The notes below the pieces were generated by a model. It worked only from the letters and a program-made list of their open reading frames with translations. It searched no databases and was not told the DNA's origin. Positions 28,663-38,158 of a stretch of 64,000 bases of DNA are shown one piece after another. Position 1 is the first letter of the stretch. Each line of letters begins with the position of its first letter. Origin of the DNA: an uncultured Clostridia bacterium (GTDB lineage: Bacteria > Bacillota > Clostridia > TANB77 > CAG-465); NCBI GenBank assembly GCA_934132895.1, contig CAKPAG010000001.1:1-64000 (forward strand), written 5' to 3'. The position numbers and the translations under genes were made by a program.

Positions 28663-30051
28663 TTACTTTAATAAACTCATAAACTCATTTTCTATTTTTT
28701 TCATATCTTCTTCAGTCACGCCTTCAAATCTTGCTGTTATATTTGGTCCTGTATTAGATGCTCTAACTAAAGCCCATCCATTAGAAAATTCAGCTCTTAC
28801 ACCATCTATATCATTAACTTTATACTCTTGAGATTCACAATAAGCTTTAACTTTTTCAACAACTTTAAATTTTTCTTCATCAGTTGATGTAATCTTTATT
28901 TCAGGTGTAGAATAATATCTAGTTACTCCATCTAATAACTCTGAAACATGTTTATCTGTTTTAGTTAATATTTCAGCAAGTCTCAAACCTGCATAAAGTC
29001 CATCATCAATATTCGGCCATTTATCATTAAAGAAAACGTGTCCTGAAAGTTCACTACCAAAAGCAAAGTTTCCTTCTCTCATTTTTGCTTTCATATATGA
29101 ATTTCCAGTTCTATAGCAAACTGGATTTCCTCCTAATTTTATTATTTCATCAGGAAGAGATTTTGAACATTTTACGTCAAATAAAGCATTTTTATTTGAT
29201 ACTTTGCTCATTATATCACGCCATATAATAATTGCAAAGAAATCAATAAATACCATTTTTCCATTTTCATCTATAACACCAATTCTATCACCGTCACCAT
29301 CTATTCCTAGTCCAAAATCAGCATGCTCTTCTAACACTTTTTTCTTTAAGTCAGCATTATTCTCTTCAACACTTGGATCTGGATGATGATTTGGAAAATT
29401 AGAATCTGATTCCATATATAATGGTACCATTTCTATTTTATCCTTAAACATATCGAATATGTCTTTAGCAATTATTGAAGCTGTTCCATTTGCAGTATCA
29501 ACTACTACTTTTATTTTTTTATTACCAAGCTCAATGCTTTCTTTTATTAGTTTTAAGTAATCAGCTTTTATATCTTTTTCTATTACGCTACCATTACCAT
29601 CAACAAATTCACATTTACTTGTAAAATCTCTAAAATCTATTATCATTTGGCCACAAGCATTACCAAAATTACTAACAGACATTTTAAAACCGTTGTATTC
29701 TTTTGGATTATGACTTGCTGTTATCATAATTCCCGGCATTATTTCGTCTTTATCATTTAAATTAATTTGTGCAAAATAGTACATTGGTGTTGTAACTAGT
29801 CCTAAAGCTAATACATCTATACCAGTTGAAACTATTCCTGTTATTAAAGCATCATATAATGCAGGAGATGAATCCCTATTATCATGTCCTATAACACATT
29901 TTTTATATCCATTTTCTCCTATATATGTACCATATGATCTACCTATTGTATATGCTATGTCTTCATTTAGATCATTTCCATATATTCCACGTATGTCGTA
30001 TCCTCTAAATATATTAGGATTAATATCCTTAACTATTTTATATTCTTTCAT
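28663..30051 (-). CDS. manB: phosphomannomutase/phosphoglucomutase
   Basis: 462 aa. FRGYDIRGIYG at the N-terminus, MITASHNPKEYNGFKMS (phosphoserine), GIDGDGDRIGVID (metal loop), FGSELSGHVFF (sugar loop) and VRASNTGPNITARFEG (phosphate loop) are in order. It should provide mannose-1-phosphate for the ManC enzyme. It is the first gene of the glycan locus, directly behind an extended -10 promoter. Confidence 0.88.
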   Translation of the reverse strand: MKEYKIVKDINPNIFRGYDIRGIYGNDLNEDIAYTIGRSYGTYIGENGYKKCVIGHDNRDSSPALYDALITGIVSTGIDVLALGLVTTPMYYFAQINLNDKDEIMPGIMITASHNPKEYNGFKMSVSNFGNACGQMIIDFRDFTSKCEFVDGNGSVIEKDIKADYLKLIKESIELGNKKIKVVVDTANGTASIIAKDIFDMFKDKIEMVPLYMESDSNFPNHHPDPSVEENNADLKKKVLEEHADFGLGIDGDGDRIGVIDENGKMVFIDFFAIIIWRDIMSKVSNKNALFDVKCSKSLPDEIIKLGGNPVCYRTGNSYMKAKMREGNFAFGSELSGHVFFNDKWPNIDDGLYAGLRLAEILTKTDKHVSELLDGVTRYYSTPEIKITSTDEEKFKVVEKVKAYCESQEYKVNDIDGVRAEFSNGWALVRASNTGPNITARFEGVTEEDMKKIENEFMSLLK

Positions 30052-30069
30052 TACATATCACCCACGTAT

Positions 30070-30097
30070 ATTATACCATAGTATGGAAAAAAAGCAA
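30070..30097 (-). promoter_or_regulatory. extended -10 promoter of the glycan locus
   Basis: Minus-strand TGG-TATAAT (TATAAT at 30070-30075) with a poor -35 (TTGCTT, spacing 16). The TGN extension compensates. It leaves a leader of only about 12 nt before manB. Confidence 0.5.
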
Positions 30098-30161
30098 ATA
30101 AAATGGAAAAAATCACTTGAAAATTTTGTGCTTTTTGAATATCAATAAAATTTTCTCACAC

Positions 30162-30207
30162 TAAAAAATAACCTAAACATCAACTTCTTGTTAACATTTA
30201 AGTTATT
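30162..30207 (-). terminator. terminator after sortase gene
   Basis: Arms 30167-30177 and 30197-30207 pair around a long loop and the minus-strand transcript continues with a run of T. It lies about 20 bp beyond the sortase stop codon and insulates the glycan promoter. Confidence 0.65.
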
Positions 30208-30226
30208 CATTATAACTATAACAATT

Positions 30227-31097
30227 TTACCTTATATCTTTTTTTATAAGTTTTGCTTGAATTACTACTCTGTAATTATCATCTTTAGCACAAGTAGAAA
30301 GTGTTAAAATACTATCATTTGCACTAAATGCTGTACCAAAATCATATATGCTTCTACTTTTACATTCATTTAAAAAGTTCAAATAGCTTTCGTCATTTGC
30401 AAAAGATGTAGTTAAGTAATTAGTTTCCTTTGGTGTAGTATATACAGAAAATACTTGCCACATTGTATTATACTTTTCAGTAGAAAGATATACCACTGTA
30501 TTATTTCTATTGTTACACCAAGAAGTATTAGTTACTCCAAGTAAACTTCCAAACATCGTATTATTTCTTCTACTGTGTCCATATATTATATTATTTTTAC
30601 CGAAATTCATCTAAATTACTTCTATAATCTGCAAAAAGCCATCCAGCTTCATTTACCGTTTTGTCAAAAGCATGTGTCAAATAATAATCGTTATTATTTG
30701 TTTGAACTACTGGATAATTTACTTTTGTTCCAGCAACTTTTAACCATGCAACTGTATCAGAGTTTTTGGCATTTAGTTCATCAAATCCCACTGAAAGAAA
30801 TGGTAGTGACATATAGTAAAAGTAATCATTTGAATATTTTGTATCTTCTTCAGCTGGTGGATTAACTTTTTCTACATTTTCGCCATCAGTTTCTTTTATA
30901 TCTGCAATATCTATAGTTTCATCTAAATTCTCTTTTGATTTTTTATTATCTCTTAACCATAGAGCAATTTTTATGCCAGAAAAAATAAATAGTGCTATAG
31001 CAAATACAAGTAATATATTTATATATATTTTTTTATTTTTTAGGTTAGAACCTTTTCTATTCTTTTCCCTCTTCATCTTCATCATCCACTTCAACAT
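30227..31097 (-). CDS. class B sortase, two frames joined by +1 shift at CGG
   Basis: Combined length is about 289 aa. The first frame has an N-terminal membrane segment (INILLVFAIALFIFSGI), KVNYPVVQTNNNDYYLTHAF and DYRSNLDEF; the second has IIYGHSRRNNTMFGSL (catalytic His), ILTLSTC (catalytic Cys) and YRVVIQAKL (catalytic Arg). The zero frame reads TTT CGG TAA and would end before all three catalytic residues. Skipping the C at 30602 gives DEFGKNNIIYGHS, matching the family without a gap. Anchors proteins to the cell wall. The start overlaps lysS and is uncertain; ATG at 31076 is an alternative. Confidence 0.83.
30595..30608 (-). other. candidate +1 frameshift site TTT-CGG-TAA in the sortase gene
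   Basis: CGG is followed immediately by the zero-frame stop TAA. The preceding TTT can re-pair in the +1 frame as TTC with the same tRNA-Phe, so this site is also a classical slippery one. Skipping C gives GGT AAA AAT. Confidence 0.6.
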
Positions 31098-32568
31098 TTT
31101 CTCTTGGTTTTAGCAATGGATAAAGTACTACGTCACGAATATTATAGCTATTTGTTAAGAATTGCAAGAATCTATCAATTCCTAATCCCCATCCTGAAAT
31201 AGGTGGCATACCATATTCCATTGCTTTTATATATTCATGATCAAAGCTCATTGCTTCATCATCACCATTTTCTTTTAACTTAGCTTGTTCTAAGAATCTA
31301 TTTTTTTGTTCTACTGAATCAACAAGTTCAGAATATCCATTTATAATTTCTTGTCCATTTACTATAAGTTGGAACCTATCTGTAAGTGAATTATTTTCAT
31401 CATTTGCACGAGCAAGTGGTGATAAGTCAATTGGATGTTTTATTAAAAATGTTGGACGTATAATATTAGGTCTGCTTACTTTTTTATATAATTGATCTAT
31501 TAAATTACCTCTGCCTAAAGCTTCTAAATTTTCTACTTCAAGTACTATATTATTTTTTCTTATTTCAGCAAGTAAATCAGCAGCAGTAGTAAACTTATCT
31601 ATATCAATTCCACAGTCTTTTATAAGGAGGTCTCTAAATGAAACTACATCCCAATCTCCTCCGAAATCTATTTCATTTTCACCAATCATCACTTTTAGAT
31701 TTCCATTAAATAAATGAGAAATTATATATGTAACCATTTCTTGCATTAATTTCATATTATCTTCAAAATTCCAATATGCACTATAACCTTCAACCATTGT
31801 AAAATCTTGAAGATGGTTTACACTTATTCCTTCATTTCTAAAATCTCTTGCAATTTCAAATATATTAGTAAATCCACCAATTATTAGTTTCTTTAATGTA
31901 AGTTCAGGTGAAATTCTTAAATATACATCTGTATTATACATATTATGGTGAGTTATAAATGGTCTTGCAGTTGCACCTGATGCGGTATTTTGAAGCACTG
32001 GAGTTTCAACTTCTATAAAGTTCTTTTGCCATAAAAACTCTCTCATTAATTTAATAAATTCTGAACGAAGTAAGAATCTTTTTTTAGTTTCATCGTTCAT
32101 TATTAAATCAAGATGTCTTTCCCTATATAATGTTTCTGTATGTGTAACTCCATGGAATTTTTCTGGAAGAGGTCTTAAAGATTTACCTAAGAAAGTATAT
32201 TCTTTTACTCTAATTGTCTTTTCTCCTGTTTGAGTAACGAAAGTTTCTCCCTCTACTCCGATAAAGTCACCTACATCTAAAGTTTCATGAATTAGTTTAT
32301 ATTTTTCTTCTCCAACTTCATCTTTTTTTATACAAAGTTGAATTCTTCCTTCAACATCTCTTAAATCAAGGAAGCTTATTTTTCCCATTTTTCTTTTAGA
32401 CATAACACGTCCAGCTACTTTTACATTTTGAACGCCTTCCTCTAAATTTCTGGCATCCTTTAATGAATGAGTAACTTCAAATCTATCTGGTCTTACAGGT
32501 ATTCCTGCTTCTTTTAGCTTGTCCTCTTTTTCTTCTCTAACTTTTCTTAACTCGTTTATTTCTCCCAT
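31057..32568 (-). CDS. lysS: lysyl-tRNA synthetase, class II
   Basis: 503 aa. An N-terminal OB domain (VKVAGRVMSKRKMGKISFLD), class II motif 2 (FEIARDFRNEGISVNHLQDF) and motif 3 (GWGLGIDRFLQFLT) identify LysS; PVLQNTASGATARPF is typical. It charges tRNA-Lys. It ends with an acidic tail and its 3' end overlaps the sortase start by 41 nt. It follows greA as in many Firmicutes. Confidence 0.96.
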   Translation of the reverse strand: MGEINELRKVREEKEDKLKEAGIPVRPDRFEVTHSLKDARNLEEGVQNVKVAGRVMSKRKMGKISFLDLRDVEGRIQLCIKKDEVGEEKYKLIHETLDVGDFIGVEGETFVTQTGEKTIRVKEYTFLGKSLRPLPEKFHGVTHTETLYRERHLDLIMNDETKKRFLLRSEFIKLMREFLWQKNFIEVETPVLQNTASGATARPFITHHNMYNTDVYLRISPELTLKKLIIGGFTNIFEIARDFRNEGISVNHLQDFTMVEGYSAYWNFEDNMKLMQEMVTYIISHLFNGNLKVMIGENEIDFGGDWDVVSFRDLLIKDCGIDIDKFTTAADLLAEIRKNNIVLEVENLEALGRGNLIDQLYKKVSRPNIIRPTFLIKHPIDLSPLARANDENNSLTDRFQLIVNGQEIINGYSELVDSVEQKNRFLEQAKLKENGDDEAMSFDHEYIKAMEYGMPPISGWGLGIDRFLQFLTNSYNIRDVVLYPLLKPRENVEVDDEDEEGKE

Positions 32569-32603
32569 TTTTTCCTCCCATACTATTTATATATAACAAA
32601 TTA

Positions 32604-33083
32604 TTATAATCTTTTTATTGATATTACTTTATACTTAGACATTCCACCTGGTGTTTCAACTTCAAATTCTTCTCCTTTTTTTCTTCCCATTAAAGCTTTT
32701 CCAACTGGAGATTCATTTGAAATTTTGTTTTCTGCCATATTAACTTCGGTTGCACCTACTATACCATATGAAACTTCTTCATCAAATTCATAATCATAAA
32801 CTGTAACTAAAGTTCCAACACCAACTTTTCTTGTTGATATGTCGTCATCATCAACAATTTTTGCATGTCTTAATGTATTTTCTATTTCTAATATTCTTGC
32901 TTCAAGTAATGCTTGCTCATTTTTAGCATCATCATATTCAGAGTTTTCAGACAAGTCTCCAAATTCTCTTGCAACTTTTATTCTTTCAGCCACTTCCATT
33001 TTTCTTGGCCCTTTTAACTGTTTTAATTCTTCATCTAATTTTTTAAAACCTTCTTCGGTTAACATTATTTCTCTTTCTTCCAT
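32604..33083 (-). CDS. greA: transcript cleavage factor GreA
   Basis: 159 aa, normal length. LTEEGFKKLDEELKQLKGPR begins the N-terminal coiled coil, with the acidic tip region REFGDLSENSEYDDAKNEQA, and SPVGKALMGRKKGEEFEVET forms the C-terminal domain. It rescues backtracked RNA polymerase by stimulating RNA cleavage. GGGAGG site 7 nt before ATG; it forms an operon with lysS. Confidence 0.96.
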   Translation of the reverse strand: MEEREIMLTEEGFKKLDEELKQLKGPRKMEVAERIKVAREFGDLSENSEYDDAKNEQALLEARILEIENTLRHAKIVDDDDISTRKVGVGTLVTVYDYEFDEEVSYGIVGATEVNMAENKISNESPVGKALMGRKKGEEFEVETPGGMSKYKVISIKRL

Positions 33084-33110
33084 TTTTTATACCTCCCTAT
33101 ATTTTAAAGC

Positions 33111-33140
33111 ATAACACTAATATTATACTACATATGTCAA
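33111..33140 (-). promoter_or_regulatory. possible promoter of greA-lysS
   Basis: Consensus TTGACA (33135-33140) with TGTTAT (33111-33116) at 18-nt spacing on the minus strand, 28 bp before greA. A TATAAT also lies closer to the -35 but at a wrong spacing. Confidence 0.35.
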
Positions 33141-33146
33141 GTTATT

Positions 33147-34004
33147 TTAATTATATAATTTTCCTAAATCTACTTTACAAAATTCATTTACATCTAACTT
33201 CATTCTTTTAAATATAGTTTCTATATATGATTTATTTTTTTCATATATTTTATATTCTTTACTAAGTATATCATCATCTACATTTGTGATATCTAAAATA
33301 TATGCTTCTCTTTTTAACACATAATGTGATTTAAAATATTCTTTTTGATTTTCTGTATATAGAATACAGAAATCATAATTTTGCAAATTTCTTTTTTGTA
33401 TTATTTGCACTGAAGAACCATATTCATTATTTATGTTTTCTACTACTTTAGCCAGTTTTTTATAATCGTATTTATTTATATCCTGCATCTTAAGTATATC
33501 TACACATTTATATTTAAGTATATATTCTAAAAACTTTTCAAAATCAAAATCTAATATATCATCTATTGCTACAAGTAATTTAAATCTATCTGGATTTATT
33601 TTTTTAACAGTCATATACCTTTCTATATAGCTGATATCTAAAGTTTTTAATTTATTTAAAGAATCAATATATCTAAAATCTAAACCTATTTGATCAAAAA
33701 GTTTTTTTATACTATCTTCTAATCCTATTGTATTTTTTATTTTTCTACTAAAGACTACAGTTATATTTCTTTTATTTTTTAACAGGAATTTTAAACTTCT
33801 TTTAAATGCTTTTTTATTTTTACTTAAGTCTAAAACTTTTTCTTTATCCAAATTCAAGAATATATTTGAACTTGTTTTAGTTTTAAGAAGTTTATCCTCC
33901 TTTAATATATAACCAAAGGTTTTCAGCAACATTTTATTTGTTACTGAAGTCAGATTTAAAGATTTATTTTGAGATTCATATATATCGACAAAAAGATTAT
34001 TCAT
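33147..34004 (-). CDS. hypothetical protein beside cdaA
   Basis: 285 aa, soluble and rich in Lys, Ile and Leu, with no membrane segment and no motif I recognise. The central part (RFKLLVAIDDILDFDFEKFL, then VDILKMQDINKYDYKK) alternates strands and helices as in a Rossmann-like or TIM-like fold, but this is only a guess. GAGGAAAA ribosome site. It lies between cdaA and greA, 76 bp after cdaA. Confidence 0.6.
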   Translation of the reverse strand: MNNLFVDIYESQNKSLNLTSVTNKMLLKTFGYILKEDKLLKTKTSSNIFLNLDKEKVLDLSKNKKAFKRSLKFLLKNKRNITVVFSRKIKNTIGLEDSIKKLFDQIGLDFRYIDSLNKLKTLDISYIERYMTVKKINPDRFKLLVAIDDILDFDFEKFLEYILKYKCVDILKMQDINKYDYKKLAKVVENINNEYGSSVQIIQKRNLQNYDFCILYTENQKEYFKSHYVLKREAYILDITNVDDDILSKEYKIYEKNKSYIETIFKRMKLDVNEFCKVDLGKLYN

Positions 34005-34080
34005 ATATTTTCCTCCATATATGCATGAACTTTTAGTTCATATTTTATACATATATTTATATATGAATAACTTTTTAATA

Positions 34081-34941
34081 CTATGAATTATTTTTCATAA
34101 TGTTTTTTATTGCGACACTATTTTTAGTTTTATCCATTTTTTCTAGAAGTAATCCTTTTAAAGTATCACCGCTTAAATTTCTTGTAAGTTTACCATCTTC
34201 TGCTAGTGATATAGTACCTGTTTCTTCTGATACAACAACAACTAACGCATCAGATATCTCTGTTATTCCTACTGCTGCTCTATGTCTTGTCCCAACATTT
34301 TTAGGTATTGAAACCTCAGAGGCAAGTGGTAATATACATTTAGCTGCCAATATCTCTGTTTTATCTATAACTATTGCACCATCATGAAGTGGCGTTCTTG
34401 GCATAAATATATTTTGAATAAGTTCACTAGACACTTTAGCAGAAAGATTTACTCCTTCTTTTAAAACATCTGTGATTTGCGTATCTCTTTGAATTACAAT
34501 TAATGCACCAATATTTTTAAGCGACATTATTTCGACTGCTTTTACAATTTCAGATATTGAATGTTTAACCAAAATGTTATCATCCATATCGAATACATCA
34601 ACTATTTTACTTCTTCCTAATTTTTCAAAAACATTTCTAAGTTCCGGTTGAAATACAACAATAAGAAGAATAACTCCATAAGTTAAGAAATTGGTAAGTA
34701 TAAAATTTAATATTACCATATTGAATACTTTTGCTATTACAAATAATATGCATACAAAAAATATTCCTTTTACTATTTGACCAGCCCTTGTCTTTTTAAC
34801 AATTCTAAATAAATAATATATTATAAAAGTTACAATCAAGATATCTGCTATAAATACAAGATATCTGATTGGACTGGTAAGATCGAAAACATCTTTTAAT
34901 TTGTACATTATAGATACAAAACTTGATCCTATTTTATCCAT
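34081..34941 (-). CDS. cdaA: diadenylate cyclase CdaA
   Basis: 286 aa. Three N-terminal membrane segments (about residues 20-100), then the DAC domain with LHDGAIVI and VGTRHRAAVGITE, the DGA and RHR motifs of cyclic di-AMP synthases. It makes the c-di-AMP that controls cell-wall and potassium homeostasis. The ATG at 34941 follows GGGGTGATTAGT; a GTG at 34950 is less likely. Its usual partner gene ybbR/cdaR is not next to it here. Confidence 0.94.
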   Translation of the reverse strand: MDKIGSSFVSIMYKLKDVFDLTSPIRYLVFIADILIVTFIIYYLFRIVKKTRAGQIVKGIFFVCILFVIAKVFNMVILNFILTNFLTYGVILLIVVFQPELRNVFEKLGRSKIVDVFDMDDNILVKHSISEIVKAVEIMSLKNIGALIVIQRDTQITDVLKEGVNLSAKVSSELIQNIFMPRTPLHDGAIVIDKTEILAAKCILPLASEVSIPKNVGTRHRAAVGITEISDALVVVVSEETGTISLAEDGKLTRNLSGDTLKGLLLEKMDKTKNSVAIKNIMKNNS

Positions 34942-34973
34942 ACTAATCACCCCATTTTGTGCGTATTTTTATA

Positions 34974-35084
34974 TTATATACTTCCTTGAACTGCAGATAT
35001 TAAAACTGCAAACATTGAAAATACCATAGAAAATATAAGGATACCTACTACTGTATATTTAACAATACTTTTTTTCTTTTCCAT
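34974..35084 (-). CDS. 36-aa single-helix membrane protein (DUF4044-like)
   Basis: ATG at 35084, 8 nt after a GGGAGG site, encodes MEKKKSIVKYTVVGILIF and a second hydrophobic stretch, ending SAVQGSI. One membrane segment follows a Lys-rich start, as in the tiny DUF4044 family of Firmicutes. It lies between glyQS and cdaA. The strong ribosome site makes it likely to be real despite its size. Confidence 0.65.
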   Translation of the reverse strand: MEKKKSIVKYTVVGILIFSMVFSMFAVLISAVQGSI

Positions 35085-35099
35085 AAAACTTTACCTCCC

Positions 35100-36482
35100 T
35101 TAAAATTCAATTTTCTCATTAATATAGTTTTCAAGATCAGATATTTTTATTCTTTCTTGTTTCATTGTATCTCTATCTCTTACAGTAACACATTCATCTT
35201 CTAAAGTTTCAAAGTCCACTGTTACACAGTAAGGAGTACCTATTTCATCTTCTCTTCTATATCTTTTTCCAATTGAGCCACTTTCATCATAATCACACAT
35301 AAACTTTTTAGAAAGTGCTTCATAAACTTCTTCAGCTTTTGAGCTTAGTTTTTTTGATAAAGGAAGTATTGCTACTTTATATGGTGCAAGTGCTGGATGC
35401 AAATGTAGAACTACTCTTGTATCTGTATCAGTTATTTTTTCTTCTTCATATGCATTGCATAAAAATGCAAGCATTACTCTATCTGCTCCAAGTGATGGTT
35501 CTATTACATATGGAATATATCTCTCATTTGTTTCAGGATCTAAATAACTTAAATCTTCTTTTGAGAATTCTTGATGTTTAGATAAATCAAAATCTGTTCT
35601 ATCAGCTATTCCCCATAATTCACCCCAACCAAAAGGAAATGCAAATTCTATATCTGTTGTAGCATTTGAGTAATGAGATAATTCTTCTTTTGAATGATCT
35701 CTTAAACGAATATTTTCTTTTTTCATTCCTAGGCTTAATAACCATTTTTCACAGAATTCTTTCCAATACTTATGCCACTCTAAGTCAGTTCCAGGTTTGC
35801 AGAAAAACTCTAGTTCCATTTGTTCGAATTCTCTTGTTCTAAATATGAAATTTCCTGGTGTGATTTCATTTCTGAATGCTTTACCAATTTGAGCAATTCC
35901 CATTGGCATTTTTTTCCTTGAAGTTCTTAGAACATTCTTAAAGTCAACAAAAATTCCTTGTGCTGTTTCTGGTCTTAAATATATTTCTGCCTTAGCATCT
36001 TCTGTTACACCTTGGAAAGTTTTAAACATAAGATTAAATTTACGAATATCTGTAAAATTAGTTTTTCCACATGTAGGACATGGTATGTTATTTTCATTAA
36101 TAAATCCAATTAACTCTTCATCACTCATACCATCTGCTATCATATCTTTTCCTTGAGCATGTGCCCATTCTTCAATTAATTTATCTGCTCTATGTCTTGT
36201 TTTACATTCTTTACAATCTATTAGTGGATCAGAAAATCCTCCAACGTGTCCTGATGCCACCCAAGTTTCAGGATTCATAAGAATTGCCGCATCTAATCCA
36301 ACAATATTTTTTTGCTCTTGAATAAATTTTTTTCTCCATGCTGCTTTTACATTGTTTTTTAGTTCATTTCCTAAAGGACCATAATCCCAAGTATTTGCAA
36401 GTCCTCCGTAAATTTCAGATCCTGGATAAACATATCCTCTAGACTTACATAAACTAACTAATTTTTCCATTGAATCTAACAC
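35100..36482 (-). CDS. glyQS: glycyl-tRNA synthetase, homodimeric type
   Basis: 460 aa. [20 protein letters not shown] at the N-terminus, the four-cysteine cluster (CKECKTRH and CPTCGKTN), [20 protein letters not shown] (motif 2), [15 protein letters not shown] (motif 3), and the C-terminal anticodon-binding domain. It charges tRNA-Gly. It starts with GTG, 8 nt after a perfect AGGAGG; an internal ATG lies four codons later. Confidence 0.96.
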   Translation of the reverse strand: MLDSMEKLVSLCKSRGYVYPGSEIYGGLANTWDYGPLGNELKNNVKAAWRKKFIQEQKNIVGLDAAILMNPETWVASGHVGGFSDPLIDCKECKTRHRADKLIEEWAHAQGKDMIADGMSDEELIGFINENNIPCPTCGKTNFTDIRKFNLMFKTFQGVTEDAKAEIYLRPETAQGIFVDFKNVLRTSRKKMPMGIAQIGKAFRNEITPGNFIFRTREFEQMELEFFCKPGTDLEWHKYWKEFCEKWLLSLGMKKENIRLRDHSKEELSHYSNATTDIEFAFPFGWGELWGIADRTDFDLSKHQEFSKEDLSYLDPETNERYIPYVIEPSLGADRVMLAFLCNAYEEEKITDTDTRVVLHLHPALAPYKVAILPLSKKLSSKAEEVYEALSKKFMCDYDESGSIGKRYRREDEIGTPYCVTVDFETLEDECVTVRDRDTMKQERIKISDLENYINEKIEF

Positions 36483-36506
36483 TAAAATTACCTCCTAGTA
36501 ATTGTT

Positions 36507-37304
36507 TTAATTAACTGGTACTTCTATATCAAGTACACCAAATTTTTTATCAACTAGTTTTTCTTCATTAAATATTATATGAAAAACTCCATCTTTTATA
36601 TAGAAATCTTCAAGTCCTGTTATAGCATAAGTAAATTCTGATTCTTTCATCATACCTTTTTCTACAACATAATCTTGAACTTTACCTTTTATTATACTTT
36701 TATAATCTTTTCCAAGTATACTAGATGCTACTGAGAACTCTGTTATCTTCTCTTTTTTGGCAAGATCTATATTGTATGATGTGATTTTTTCTGTTGTATT
36801 TTTCTTAGCAGTATCATCTTTTACCCTTTGATAAATAGTTACTGATAATATTTTATCTGAACCTACCATATTTTCATAAACATTATATGATACAATATAT
36901 GTATATTTGCTATCCACATCTTTCATTTGATCTTTTAGTTTAGAAAATATATCTGTATATTCTTTATCTATTTCACTATTTATCTCAGTCAATTCTTCTC
37001 CATCAACTGTTATTTTTGGTACAGTAATTTGAGATTTAATTTTTGAATTTGAAGAATCATTATGTGTTACATCTTTTACTTCATAAGTTATATTTGCATT
37101 TTTATTTTTAGTTTCTTCTTTTTCTTCTTTTTCCATATCAACAAGTCTTTGAATATCTGTTTCTTGGGAACCAACTACTACTGGTTCATTTTCATTAGAC
37201 ATTGCAAATATAATAATTGCTCCACCAATTAATACAAATAAAAAGAAAAATATAACAAAACCTTTTGAACTTTTTTTCTTTTCACTATAGTGCATTGTTT
37301 CCAT
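36507..37304 (-). CDS. membrane-anchored DUF3298-like protein
   Basis: 265 aa. One membrane segment at residues ~14-35 (FVIFFFLFVLIGGAIIIFA), a charged linker, then an extracellular beta-rich domain (QITVPKITVDG, YTYIVSYNVYENMV, ILSVTIYQRV, FHIIFNEEKL) in the style of DUF3298/RsiV-like anti-sigma C-terminal domains. No sigma factor gene is adjacent. It lies 21 bp after the P-loop/Asp23 gene. Function unknown. Confidence 0.55.
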   Translation of the reverse strand: METMHYSEKKKSSKGFVIFFFLFVLIGGAIIIFAMSNENEPVVVGSQETDIQRLVDMEKEEKEETKNKNANITYEVKDVTHNDSSNSKIKSQITVPKITVDGEELTEINSEIDKEYTDIFSKLKDQMKDVDSKYTYIVSYNVYENMVGSDKILSVTIYQRVKDDTAKKNTTEKITSYNIDLAKKEKITEFSVASSILGKDYKSIIKGKVQDYVVEKGMMKESEFTYAITGLEDFYIKDGVFHIIFNEEKLVDKKFGVLDIEVPVN

Positions 37305-37325
37305 ATTAAATTCACCCCTTATTTT

Positions 37326-38145
37326 TTATTTTGAAATTGATTTTACATTTATATTTATTCCAAACAAATTAATTCCTGTAGACATATCAACAGCATAGAT
37401 TACTGTATTACGAATTTCTTGAGAAAGCTTTGGAATATTTCTTCCAAATTTTATCTCTATATCTATTCCGAAGTTTCATTCCATCAATATATTTTTCAGT
37501 AACTACTTTAAATACTTTTGATACTCCATCAACTCTTGATACTACATGAGAAATAATTGCATTAATAACATTATCTGAAATAGTATAGTTACCAAGATAA
37601 CTATATGTTGGCCTTATTATTGTTTTTTCCGAATTATCATGTACACTATCATCATCTCTTCCAAAAAAGTTAAATGATTTTAATGAATCAAGAAAATATC
37701 CAGAAAACTGTTTTTTAATTTCTAATGTTGGTACTGGTACTACATGTTTGCCATCTTCTACTCTTGATCTTCTTGCTTCTTTTATCTGTTCATCTGTAGC
37801 AATATCTTGAATATATATTGTCTTATATATCTTTCCTAGCTTAAGATTAGCAGCTATTTTTTCTACCATATCATCAGATGTACCTAGTATCAATATTTTT
37901 TCTGGATTTTCTTTTTTTAGAGCTTGTATCATTTCAGCTCTTCTATTTTCATCCAAAAATACTGCTGCCTTTACAGAAGCAATAAAATTTGCTTCTGTTT
38001 TTGCAGATCTTCCAGCTACTACCTTAGTATTTTTTATAAGGATAGCATCATCTATTATATAATTTATTTTATTTTCTTTTGCTACCCTTTGGGCATTATA
38101 ACTCTTACCTGTTCCTGTTTTTCCTACAAATGCATAAACTTGCAT
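37326..38145 (-). CDS. P-loop ATPase/Asp23 fusion protein, two frames joined by +1 shift at CGG
   Basis: Combined length is about 272 aa. Residues 1-170 begin AFVGKTGTGKSYNAQRVAKE (Walker A) and include EKILILGTSDDMVEKIAANL. From about residue 185 comes an Asp23/Gls24-like domain: IIRPTYSYLGNYTISDNVIN, RVDGVSKVFKVV. The zero frame breaks at CGG (37468-37470) and ends 20 codons later in a basic tail. Skipping the C gives KLGIDIEIKFGRNIPKLSQE, then a standard Asp23 ending (GINLFGINVNVKSIS, with one I/V difference) and TAA at 37326, 21 bp before the next gene. Probably an envelope-linked regulator; role unknown. Confidence 0.75.
37463..37476 (-). other. candidate +1 frameshift site CTT-CGG-A in the P-loop/Asp23 gene
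   Basis: Zero-frame codons are AAA CTT CGG AAT AGA. Skipping the C gives GGA ATA GAT ATA GAG and an Asp23 C-terminus. The CTT codon can slip +1 to TTC, reminiscent of the CTT slip in bacterial prfB. Confidence 0.6.
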
Positions 38146-38158
38146 AAATTACGCACCT

